Positions 7,079 through 13,624 of a DNA stretch of 13,978 bases are shown one piece after another. Within the stretch, counting starts at the first letter, position 1, and every line of letters starts with the position of its first letter. The notes beneath the pieces are model-generated. The model did no database searches. It was not told the DNA's origin and was given only the letters and a program-made list of their open reading frames with translations. This DNA comes from JAVBLU01 sp031553225 (GTDB taxonomy: Bacteria > Bacillota > Clostridia > Christensenellales > UBA1750), in assembly GCA_031553225.1 (NCBI GenBank), contig JAVBLU010000060.1, forward strand, positions 1 through 13,978. Direction: 5' to 3'. Both the position numbers and the translations under genes were made by a program.

Positions 7079-8410
7079 ATGTCGTCCTCCCGCGTTACCA
7101 ACTCCATGCTCACCAACAATGTGCTGCGCGACCTGATGAACAACAAGCTCATCATGGACAAATACAACCGCCAGCTGGCCACCACGCGCAAGGTGAACTA
7201 TGCCTTTGACGACCCGGTGGGCGCGGTGACGGCCATGCAGATGCGCGCGCAGCTGTACCGTCTGGACACGTACCAGGGCAACCTGGCCGACGCCAAGGCC
7301 TACCTGACCGAGTCGGAGTCCGCCCTGTCGGACATGAACAAGGTTGTGCAGCGCGCCTACGAGCTGGTCATCGACGCCTCGACGGACGTGAAGACCGCCA
7401 GCGACCGCCAGGCCATCGCCAACGAAATCCTGCGCCTGCGCGACGGCATCCTGGAGGACCTGAACGCCACGCACCAGGGCAAGTACATATTCGGCGGGTT
7501 CAACACCACGGAGAAACCCTTTGTGGTGAAGCGCGAGGTGGTGGACGCCCCCCGCCAGAACGTGATGGCGCTGGCCAACGGCATCGCCGGCTTAAACGGC
7601 CAGATCGCCGTCGCGCTGCCGGGCGACGTGCCCGCTTTGGAGGCCGCCCGCGACCAGCTGCTGACGCAGCTGGGCAGCTACGGCGCCGCCGCTTACGACC
7701 CGATGGACGCAACCGTGGTCACCTTCAACGGCAATACCTTGGTCAGCCAGACGACCGTAACCGATCCGGGCCCCATGGCGGAAAAGACCATGAACGTTTT
7801 GTATTACAACGGCACGGCCCTCAACAAGTACGACGCGCTCTCCCCCGCCGCCGTGGCCGCCGGCGGCAGCAACGACAAGCTGGCCAAGGAGCGCACGCAG
7901 GTGCGCCAGTACGAGGTGGGCTTTGACGCGCTGTACATGGACGTGGGGATGACCGGCCTGAAGGTGACGCAGCTGGGCACCACCACCGAATATGCCGTGC
8001 CCAACCCCAAGTATGATCCGAATGACCCTGCCTCGCCGCAAACCATCGACATTCAATTCGACAACAACCTGTGGGTGCTGATGGACGATTTGTACAACCA
8101 GCTCAGCAACCCCGACACGGACATCAACTGCGCGGACATGTCCAAGCGCTTCATCTCCAAGTTGCAGCAGCAGCAGCAGTTCCTGCTGGCCAACATCGCC
8201 GAGCTGGGCGGCATGTACAACCGCGTGCAGGCGCTTACCAGCCGCTACGAGGGCCAGATCCTGAACTACACCGAGCGCAAGTCCCTCATCGAGGACGCGG
8301 ACATGGCCGAGGCCGCCACGCGCTTCGCCATGGCCAAATCGGTGTACGAGTCGGCGCTGGCCGCTTCGGCCAAACTGATTCAGCCTTCCTTGATGGATTA
8401 TTTGCGATAA
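7079..8410 (+). CDS. flgL: Flagellar hook-filament junction protein FlgL (HAP3), enlarged
   Basis: FlgL is the second junction protein, linking FlgK to flagellin. This one has 443 residues, against about 300 in Bacillus. The N-terminal flagellin-like domain covers about 1-145 (SSSRVTNSMLTNNVLRDLMN, then LNATHQGKYIFGGFNT). The C-terminal domain covers about 355-443 (IEDADMAEAATRFAMAKSVY). The extra 140 or so residues lie between about 155 and 340. Residues 165-224 (IAGLN..., ARDQLLTQLGSYG, FNGNTLVSQ) resemble the FlgK segment described for the upstream gene. A five-codon CAG run at 8165-8179 gives Q363-Q367. AAGGGGG (7064-7070) precedes the start; the ATG at 7075 is out of frame. It follows flgK by 34 nt. 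Confidence 0.92.
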   Translation: MSSSRVTNSMLTNNVLRDLMNNKLIMDKYNRQLATTRKVNYAFDDPVGAVTAMQMRAQLYRLDTYQGNLADAKAYLTESESALSDMNKVVQRAYELVIDASTDVKTASDRQAIANEILRLRDGILEDLNATHQGKYIFGGFNTTEKPFVVKREVVDAPRQNVMALANGIAGLNGQIAVALPGDVPALEAARDQLLTQLGSYGAAAYDPMDATVVTFNGNTLVSQTTVTDPGPMAEKTMNVLYYNGTALNKYDALSPAAVAAGGSNDKLAKERTQVRQYEVGFDALYMDVGMTGLKVTQLGTTTEYAVPNPKYDPNDPASPQTIDIQFDNNLWVLMDDLYNQLSNPDTDINCADMSKRFISKLQQQQQFLLANIAELGGMYNRVQALTSRYEGQILNYTERKSLIEDADMAEAATRFAMAKSVYESALAASAKLIQPSLMDYLR

Positions 8411-8445
8411 GCAGGAAAAAGCAGAGGGAACGGCCAAAACAACAA

Positions 8446-8523
8446 GTATCATGATGATGAGTATATAGCGATCAGACCCCGCGCGGATGATACGGGGTCA
8501 ATATCAGCCGGGATTGGTGAGGA
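8446..8523 (+). promoter_or_regulatory. Structured leader with GGA motifs before DUF6470-fliW-csrA
   Basis: GACCCCG (8475-8481) pairs exactly with CGGGGTC (8493-8499), leaving an 11-nt loop that carries GGATG (8485-8489). The loop bases ATGATA (8487-8492) can also pair with TATCAT (8447-8452), a possible pseudoknot, or in part with TATCA (8502-8506). Further GGA triplets are at 8511-8513 and at 8521-8523 within the ribosome-binding site. GGA in loops and over the ribosome-binding site is the usual target of CsrA, which is encoded at the end of this transcript. Confidence 0.45.
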
Positions 8524-8525
8524 CT

Positions 8526-9140
8526 ATGGCACGGTTGACCATCCACAGGCAGGATGCCATACTGGAGATCACCTCGCAGAGGGCGCAGATGCACATCACC
8601 ACGCCGCGCCCTCAAATGACGGTGACGCGCGTTCCCCCGCGCATGATCGTCACGCGCACGCAGCCGCAGGTACATTACAGCCCGCGGCCGCTGTGGACGA
8701 GCCGCGGCGGGGGCGTGTACACGGCGCGGGGCCTGGTGCGCTACCTTCAGCCGCCCGTGTTTGCCCCCGAGGAAACGCCGGCGGCGCACGCGGGGGGCGA
8801 CGGCCGCAGCGTTTCTGCGGCGGCTTTGCACCGCGGAAGCGTACAGGTGCAGCGCGCAAACGAGCAGGCAGCGCAGGCCGCGCAGAATGCGGCCTATCAG
8901 CGCCGCCTGGCCGAGGCGGAGGTTCGCTCGCACATGGAGTGGGATCTGGGGAGCGTCTCCGTGGACTGGGAGATAACACCGCCGCAGATCAACTGGGAGA
9001 TCGGCCGGCCGCAGGTGGAGGTGGAGCCGCACGCCGTCGAAATCCGGCTGCGCCAATACCCCAAGGTATTCATCAGCTTTGAACGCGACGTGGCCCGAAA
9101 CCTGAAAATGACCGGCCGACGCATCGACAAGCGCATTTGA
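8526..9140 (+). CDS. DUF6470-family protein (YviE-like)
   Basis: This is a 204-residue protein of unknown biochemical role. In Bacillus the equivalent gene, yviE, sits between flgL and fliW exactly as here, and the family is tied to flagellar operons. The N-terminal 45 residues repeat a short beta-strand-like pattern (QMHITTPRPQMTVTRVPPRM). The C-terminal part has a similar pattern (WEITPPQINWEIGRPQVEVE near 145-170). A Gln/Ala-rich helix lies between them (VQRANEQAAQAAQ). The repeats suggest an extended beta structure. The ATG at 8526 is chosen because GTGAGGA (8517-8523) precedes it and relatives start close to this point. An in-frame ATG at 8487 lies in the loop of the leader hairpin and has no ribosome-binding site. 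The leader may place this gene and the two after it under CsrA control. Confidence 0.8.
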   Translation: MARLTIHRQDAILEITSQRAQMHITTPRPQMTVTRVPPRMIVTRTQPQVHYSPRPLWTSRGGGVYTARGLVRYLQPPVFAPEETPAAHAGGDGRSVSAAALHRGSVQVQRANEQAAQAAQNAAYQRRLAEAEVRSHMEWDLGSVSVDWEITPPQINWEIGRPQVEVEPHAVEIRLRQYPKVFISFERDVARNLKMTGRRIDKRI

Positions 9141-9165
9141 AAAGCTCGCTATCGGAGGCCTAGAC

Positions 9166-9645
9166 ATGGAGTTTGCCAGCACGCGGTTCGGGCGCATCAG
9201 CGTGGAACCGGACAGGATCATCAGCTTTCCCGAAGGGCTGCCGGGCTTTGAGCGCCTGCGCGAGTTCGTGCTGCTCTACCCCGAGGAGACGCGGCCGCTG
9301 TTTTGGCTGCAGTCCGTGGAGGAGGGCGGCATCGCCCTGCCGCTCATTCAAACCTTTGAGATCATCGCCGACTACTCCATCGACATCTACGAGGGCGAGC
9401 TGCAAACCCTGCAGACGAACACGCCCGAGGATTTGATGGTGATGAGCGTGGTCGTCATCCCCCAGGACGTACGGCAGATGACCGCCAATCTGGCCGCGCC
9501 CATTTTGGTCAACTCCAAATGCAACATCGGCAAGCAGATCGTGGTGGACGCCTCCGGGCACGACACGCGACAGCCCATCTTTCAGGATATCTGCCGCGTC
9601 ATGCGAGGAGGGGACAGCCATGCTGGTGCTCACACGCAAGGCTGA
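9166..9645 (+). CDS. fliW: Flagellar assembly factor FliW
   Basis: FliW is a small cytosolic protein that binds either flagellin or CsrA. When flagellin is secreted, FliW is freed, binds CsrA and relieves repression of flagellin translation. The 159-residue sequence shows the family features: an N-terminal TRFGRISVEPDRIISFPEGL (residues 6-25) with PGFE following, a central beta-rich core (FEIIADYSIDI), and MTANLAAPILVNSKCNIGKQ near 106-125. Length is normal, with a slightly longer tail. GGAGGCC (9153-9159) precedes the ATG. The last 26 bases overlap csrA and hold its ribosome-binding site, so the two are probably translationally coupled. The gene follows DUF6470 by 25 nt. Confidence 0.94.
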   Translation: MEFASTRFGRISVEPDRIISFPEGLPGFERLREFVLLYPEETRPLFWLQSVEEGGIALPLIQTFEIIADYSIDIYEGELQTLQTNTPEDLMVMSVVVIPQDVRQMTANLAAPILVNSKCNIGKQIVVDASGHDTRQPIFQDICRVMRGGDSHAGAHTQG

Positions 9646-9835
9646 CGAGGGGATATTGCTGGGCGATGACATCCGGCTTGTCGTATTGTCCATCGACGGC
9701 GACCGCGTGCGCCTGGGGATTGACGCCCCCCGGTCGCTGCGCATCTTTCGCGCGGAGCTGGTCACGCAGACCAAGGCGCTCAACCGCGAATCTATCCAGG
9801 CGCCCCTGTCCGTCTCCTTCAAGGACGAGGGGTAA
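9620..9835 (+). CDS. csrA: Translational regulator CsrA
   Basis: CsrA is a dimeric RNA-binding protein that represses translation by covering GGA-containing ribosome-binding sites; in Bacillota its main known target is the flagellin mRNA. The 71-residue protein begins MLVLTRK and keeps the RNA-binding residues L4 and R6 and the C-terminal pocket residue R44 (in RIFRAEL). RVRLGIDAP (29-37) is the core strand motif. Position 9 is Asp where most relatives have Gly (usual RKxGE, here RKADE), and position 43 is Phe rather than His; neither is expected to abolish function. GAGGAGGGG (9605-9613) lies inside fliW. It is the last gene before a terminator at 9886-9919. Flagellin itself is not in the window. 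Confidence 0.95.
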   Translation: MLVLTRKADEGILLGDDIRLVVLSIDGDRVRLGIDAPRSLRIFRAELVTQTKALNRESIQAPLSVSFKDEG

Positions 9836-9885
9836 CCCAAAGAGCCACGACCCCGGCACGTCATCATCCTATCAATATACCAAGG

Positions 9886-9919
9886 CCGTGCGGCGCCCGC
9901 CGCCAACGGACTCTTTTTT
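9886..9919 (+). terminator. Terminator closing the flagellar transcript
   Basis: CCGT-GCGGC (9886-9894) pairs with GCCGC...ACGG (9899-9909) around a GCCC loop, with a two-base bulge (CA, 9904-9905), followed by ACTC and six T (9914-9919). It lies 51 nt after the csrA stop and marks the end of the flagellar run. Confidence 0.7.
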
Positions 9920-9972
9920 GGAGGAGCGGTTTTTTGCGGGCGGACGGGCATACGATAGGATAGGGTGATTCT

Positions 9973-10236
9973 GTGGTGAGCGAGGAACTGATCTGCGAGC
10001 TTCATGAGCAGTTTGCGGCAATGGAAGCAGCGCTGACGGACGAGCAGCGCAGCGAGTTGCGCGCGTGCGACCCGCTGGACCTCTCGCCGCAAGGGCAGGC
10101 GCTGCACGCCTACGTGCGCGAGCACATGCTCTCGCGCGCCTCCAACCTGTACGCAACGTTTACGTCCATGGGCCTTACGGACCTGGACGATATGGCCGCG
10201 CTTGTGCTGGTAATCTACCGCCTGTGCTTCTGCTGA
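9973..10236 (+). CDS. Small protein of unknown function
   Basis: I do not recognise this gene. It would encode 87 residues. The first 55 are acidic and helical in character (SEELICELHEQFAAMEAALT). The last 30 are more hydrophobic (MAALVLVIYRLCFC at the C terminus), possibly a buried or membrane-associated helix ending in two cysteines. The start is one of two adjacent GTG codons (9973, 9976), with AGGG (9962-9965) as a weak ribosome-binding site. An in-frame stop just upstream (9961-9963) limits the N terminus. It lies after the csrA terminator and before a second terminator at 10345, so it would be its own unit, but no convincing promoter is seen in 9920-9972. The open frame and codon pattern look real, yet I cannot exclude a chance frame in GC-rich DNA. 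Confidence 0.5.
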   Translation: MVSEELICELHEQFAAMEAALTDEQRSELRACDPLDLSPQGQALHAYVREHMLSRASNLYATFTSMGLTDLDDMAALVLVIYRLCFC

Positions 10237-10273
10237 CGCACAGCTTCGCCGCTCTTCAGGCCGCCTGCGGCCC

Positions 10274-10325
10274 GCGCCGCCGGCGCGTCCACCTTCCGCG
10301 GCCGCTGCGGCGGCGCAGGGACGCG
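10274..10325. repeat. Overlapping GC-rich inverted repeats
   Basis: GCGCCGCC (10274-10281) is the exact complement of GGCGGCGC (10309-10316), and CGCGTCC (10284-10290) of GGACGCG (10319-10325). The two pairings cross, so both could form only as a pseudoknot or as alternatives. They lie between the small gene and its terminator. In DNA this GC-rich, chance is a real alternative. Confidence 0.4.
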
Positions 10326-10344
10326 GCGATCCATACGCAATGAC

Positions 10345-10367
10345 CCGGGCGAATCGCCCGGTTTTTT
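10345..10367 (+). terminator. Intrinsic terminator upstream of helD
   Basis: CCGGGCG (10345-10351), loop AAT and CGCCCGG (10355-10361) form a perfect 7-bp stem followed directly by six T (10362-10367). It ends the small unrecognised gene and insulates the helD promoter. Confidence 0.85.
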
Positions 10368-10386
10368 GTCTTTGGCGCGGAAGAGC

Positions 10387-10415
10387 TTGACGGCGCCGCA
10401 GGGGTGCAGTATACT
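10387..10415 (+). promoter_or_regulatory. Sigma-A-type promoter of helD
   Basis: TTGACG (10387-10392), a 17-nt spacer and TATACT (10410-10415) match TTGACA-N17-TATAAT at 5 of 6 bases in each box. Transcription would begin near 10422, 30 nt before the ATG at 10452. This rules out the in-frame GTG at 10404, which lies inside the promoter. Confidence 0.78.
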
Positions 10416-10451
10416 AAATGCCTTTCGCAAGCTGACCTGGAGGTGTTCCAC

Positions 10452-12677
10452 ATGCCAGGGATTGACCACCCCGACGCCCTACTGGAACAAGCCCATCTGC
10501 AGCAGACCGTGGCCGTGATCGGCCGGGAGGCCGAACTTATCGAGGCGCGTATCGCCGATCAGAAGGCCGATCTGCAAAAGCTGCGCGCCGTGGCCATGGA
10601 CGAATACACCGAGCTGATGATGCGCGAGCTGATGCACCGCGTCACCACGCAGCTGCAGCGCGAGTTGCGCCTTGCCCAGCGCAAGGCGTATTTTACGCGC
10701 ATCGATTTTCGGGCGGACGGCCGGGCGAGTGAAACCTTCTACATCGGCAAGTACGGCGTGCTGCGCTTTGACACGCTGGAGGTTGTGGTGGTGGACTGGC
10801 GCTCGCCGGTCGCCAACCTGTACTACGCCGGGCAGGTGGGGCGCGTGTCCTACCGCGCGCCGGACGGCGCGGTGGACGGCGATTTGCTGCTCAAGCGCCT
10901 GATCAGCGTGGAGGGCGAGCAGCTGACGGCTCTGTTCGACACGGACATCGCCACGCAGGACGTGCACCTGCAGTCCGTGCTCGGCCAGGTGACTTCCGAC
11001 CGCCTGAAGGAAGTCGTCACCACCATCCAAACCGAGCAGAACAACATCATCCGTTTTGATCCGGGCCGCAACGTCATCGTGCAGGGCGTGGCCGGTTCGG
11101 GCAAAACGACCATCGCCCTGCACCGCATTGCGTACCTTCTGTACGTTCTGCGCGAGAAGCTCTCCTCCGGCCAGATGATGATCATCGCGCCCTCGCCGCT
11201 GTTCCTGGACTACATCTCGGCGGTTCTGCCCGACCTGGGCGTGGACGACGTGCTGCAGACCACCTTTCCCGGCCTTGCGGCCAAGATGCTGGGCGAGCAT
11301 ATGCCCGCCGTACTGCCCGACGACCGGCTGGACGGCCTGGCGCGCGACCAAAGGGCGCTTGAGGAAGTAACGCGCATCTGCCGCTTTAAAGGCAGCCTTC
11401 AGCTCGTCGCCCTCATCGAGGCGTACCTGGACGGCGTGGAGCAGGCGCTGGTGCCGGACGAGGAAATCCGCTTCGGGCCGGTGGCGCTCTTTACGCGCCA
11501 GGGGCTGCGCGATTTTTATCTGACCGATTTGGGGAAGTTTCCCTTCAGCCGCCGCATGGAGGAGCTGCGCCGTACGGTAAAGCGCCGCGCGAAGGACGCG
11601 CTTGTGCAGGTGAACGCCTGGATTGTGGAGGAGTGCGAGAAGCGCGCCGCGAACCTGCGCGTGCTGGCCATTCCCGAGAGCGAGCGCCGCGGCCGCATGC
11701 AGGTGCTGTACCAAAGCCGCGACGACCGCCTGCGGCAGGCCAAGGAGGCCGTGGACCCCTTCGTAAAGGACGTGTGCCGGCGGTTTTCCAAGGTGAGCCT
11801 GCTGCCGCTGTACGAAGGGTTTTGGCGAAGCGAACCGCAGGGGCTCTCGCCGCAGGATGCCCAGACCTTTGCGCTGTGCCGCGAGCGCACCCTTGCGCAC
11901 CTGCAAAAAAAACGCGTGGAGGCCGAGGATGTGGCGCCGCTGCTGCTCATCGCCCGCCGGGCGCTTGGGCTGCGCGCGCCGGACGTGCGCCACGCGATCA
12001 TGGACGAGGCGCAGGACTTCTCCCCGCTTCAGCTGCAGCTCCTGCGGCGTCTGTTCCCTTTGGCCCCCATGACGCTGGTGGGCGACCTGCAGCAGGGCGT
12101 ACACGCCTACCGCGGCCTGCGCGGGTGGAACGAGGCGCAGGAGGCGATCGGCGGCGCGGAGCTGATGCACCTGCGCACGAGCTACCGCTCCACCGTGCAA
12201 ATCGTGGAGGCGGCGCAGGTTGTGGCGGGCAAGTTCCCCGTACCCGGGCAGGTACCCGCCCTTCCCGTGCTGCGCCAGGGGCCCGCGCCCGACTTTTGCG
12301 CCGCCGCGCCGGGCGATCTGCCGCAGCGGCTTGTGCAGCGGCTGCAGGCGTACCGGGCGGAAGGATTCCATTCCGTGTGCATCATAGAAAAGACGCGCGA
12401 CCGGGCGGCGGCGCTGCATAAGCAGCTGAAGCCCCTGTACGGGGAGCTGCGGCTGATGGATCCGGAGTCCGGCGACTATCACGGCGGGTTGTACGTTGCC
12501 GCCGCCACGGACGTGAAGGGCCTGGAGTTCGACTGCGTGCTCATCGCCGACTGCTCGGCCGGCGCATACCGACAGGAGCCTCTGGACGCGCGCCTTTTGT
12601 ACGTGGCCATGACCCGCCCGCTGCACCGCCTGGCCGGCTATTACACCGGCGAAATAACGCCGCTGTTGCGGACATAG
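10452..12677 (+). CDS. helD: HelD, RNA polymerase-associated UvrD-like ATPase
   Basis: HelD is a superfamily-1 ATPase that removes stalled RNA polymerase from DNA and helps recycle it. The 741-residue length suits Gram-positive HelD. The N-terminal region (about 1-80) is a charged coiled coil, the arm that enters the secondary channel. YIGKYGVL (98-105) and VVDWRSPVANLYY (113-125) are HelD signatures. Motor motifs follow in order: a Q-motif-like TEQNNIIRFD (194-203), Walker A GVAGSGKT (212-219), Walker B DEAQD (518-522), GDLQQ (544-548), SYRST (577-581), VKGLEFDCVLIAD (688-700) and LYVAMTRPLHR (716-726). The long stretch between Walker A and B (about 280-500) is the HelD-specific insertion. 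GGAGGTG (10439-10445) supports the start. It has its own promoter and terminator, so it is not part of the flagellar operon. Confidence 0.9.
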   Translation: MPGIDHPDALLEQAHLQQTVAVIGREAELIEARIADQKADLQKLRAVAMDEYTELMMRELMHRVTTQLQRELRLAQRKAYFTRIDFRADGRASETFYIGKYGVLRFDTLEVVVVDWRSPVANLYYAGQVGRVSYRAPDGAVDGDLLLKRLISVEGEQLTALFDTDIATQDVHLQSVLGQVTSDRLKEVVTTIQTEQNNIIRFDPGRNVIVQGVAGSGKTTIALHRIAYLLYVLREKLSSGQMMIIAPSPLFLDYISAVLPDLGVDDVLQTTFPGLAAKMLGEHMPAVLPDDRLDGLARDQRALEEVTRICRFKGSLQLVALIEAYLDGVEQALVPDEEIRFGPVALFTRQGLRDFYLTDLGKFPFSRRMEELRRTVKRRAKDALVQVNAWIVEECEKRAANLRVLAIPESERRGRMQVLYQSRDDRLRQAKEAVDPFVKDVCRRFSKVSLLPLYEGFWRSEPQGLSPQDAQTFALCRERTLAHLQKKRVEAEDVAPLLLIARRALGLRAPDVRHAIMDEAQDFSPLQLQLLRRLFPLAPMTLVGDLQQGVHAYRGLRGWNEAQEAIGGAELMHLRTSYRSTVQIVEAAQVVAGKFPVPGQVPALPVLRQGPAPDFCAAAPGDLPQRLVQRLQAYRAEGFHSVCIIEKTRDRAAALHKQLKPLYGELRLMDPESGDYHGGLYVAAATDVKGLEFDCVLIADCSAGAYRQEPLDARLLYVAMTRPLHRLAGYYTGEITPLLRT

Positions 12678-12681
12678 ATAT

Positions 12682-12736
12682 ACGGCCGCCCGGCAGCCGC
12701 TCACAAGCGAGCGGCTGCTGGGCGGCCGTGTTTTTT
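12682..12736 (+). terminator. Strong terminator between convergent helD and aldolase genes
   Basis: A 21-nt arm (12682-12702) pairs with 12709-12729 around the loop ACAAGC; all positions pair, with one G-T wobble. It is followed by G and six T (12731-12736), so it clearly serves helD on +. On the minus strand it lies just after the aldolase stop and is followed by a weaker, interrupted T stretch, so it may also stop that transcript. Confidence 0.88.
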
Positions 12737-12738
12737 GG

Positions 12739-13623
12739 TTACGACAGAAGGGCCGAAAGCTCTTTGACCACGCGGGCGAGGTCTTCGGGCGGCAGGGGCG
12801 CGATGGGCCCGCGGCAGGGGCCCACGGGCACGACGAGCGCGTGCGTGGCGGCCTTTACCGCCACGGGAAAGGTGCCGGCGCGCAGCACCTGAAGCGCCTT
12901 CGACCACTGCGCCTGCAGCTGGTCCGCCAGAACCGCGTCGCCCGCGCGGTGGGCGGCGAACAGCCGGGCGATCAGCGGCAGGCCTGCGTTGGAGGGCGCG
13001 GAGATGCAGCCTTTTGCCCCGCGGCGCAGGCCCTTCAAAATAAGCGGGTCGCTCCCCACGAGGATGCAGTTGTCCGGCCCGGCGGCGTCGATGTAGCCCA
13101 TCAGGTTCTCCTCGTTGCCGGAGGAATCCTTCGCGCCCAGCACGCCGGCCTTCATCAGGCGGGCCATGGTGGGGGCGTCCACGTTCACGCCCGTAAAGCC
13201 CGGAATGTTGTACACCATGGCGGGCAGCTTGCAGGCGTCCGCCACGCGGCGGAAGTGGGCGTACAGCTCCTCCTGCGAGGGGCGGATGTAGTAGGGCGTC
13301 ACCACGGACACGGCGTCGCATCCGGCGCGCTCGGCGGCGGCGGTCACACGCAGCGCTTCGCCCGTGGTTTCCGCGCCGGTGCCGGCGATGACGGGCACGC
13401 GACCGGCCGCGGCTTCCACGGACGCGGCGAAGAGCGCCTCCTTCTCCTTCTCGGTGAGGGCCCAGTTCTCGCCGGCCGTGCCGGAGACAAACAGGCCGTC
13501 CGCGCCGCCGGTGACAAGAGCGTTCACCAGGGCGGGCACGGCGTTCAGATCAAGCGCTTCGTCCCTCGTCATGGGGGTGACCATGGCCACGATCAGGCCG
13601 CCGATGGGCGTTTTGCAGCTCAT
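12739..13623 (-). CDS. DapA/NanA-family class I aldolase, probably not true DapA
   Basis: This is a 294-residue TIM-barrel lyase, standard length for the family. The Schiff-base lysine is K165 (in GAKDSSGN) and the catalytic tyrosine Y138 (in VYNIPGF). The pyruvate-binding loop is GTAGE at 48-52, where DapA usually has GTTGE and NanA GSTGE. The residue five after the tyrosine is F143; in DapA this is the Arg that binds the aspartate semialdehyde carboxylate. NanA-type enzymes show a similar hydrophobic YNIPxxxG form. The likely reaction is therefore reversible cleavage of a 2-oxo acid, such as a sialic or sugar acid, to pyruvate and an aldehyde. The start is set by AGGAGG seven bases before the ATG (13621-13623, minus); longer frames are spurious. 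It starts one base after the DUF6062 stop and is clearly in one operon with it. Confidence 0.85.
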   Translation of the reverse strand: MSCKTPIGGLIVAMVTPMTRDEALDLNAVPALVNALVTGGADGLFVSGTAGENWALTEKEKEALFAASVEAAAGRVPVIAGTGAETTGEALRVTAAAERAGCDAVSVVTPYYIRPSQEELYAHFRRVADACKLPAMVYNIPGFTGVNVDAPTMARLMKAGVLGAKDSSGNEENLMGYIDAAGPDNCILVGSDPLILKGLRRGAKGCISAPSNAGLPLIARLFAAHRAGDAVLADQLQAQWSKALQVLRAGTFPVAVKAATHALVVPVGPCRGPIAPLPPEDLARVVKELSALLS

Positions 13624-13624
13624 G

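Noticed and set aside
8165..8179. Five-unit CAG run in flgL as a phase-variation tract
   Set aside because: The unit is three bases, so slippage would only change the number of Gln residues, and the run is short.
8384..8410. Sigma-28 -10-like TGCGATAA at the end of flgL
   Set aside because: No TAAA-like -35 box at the right distance (8384-8387 reads CCTT); the bases encode the conserved FlgL C terminus.
10404..10451. GTG start of HelD at 10404
   Set aside because: It lies between the -35 and -10 boxes of a near-consensus promoter, so it would not be in the transcript.
10479..12704. 741-residue minus-strand frame opposite helD
   Set aside because: It mirrors helD, is rich in His/Arg/Val/Gly as expected of an antisense shadow, and has no recognisable domain.
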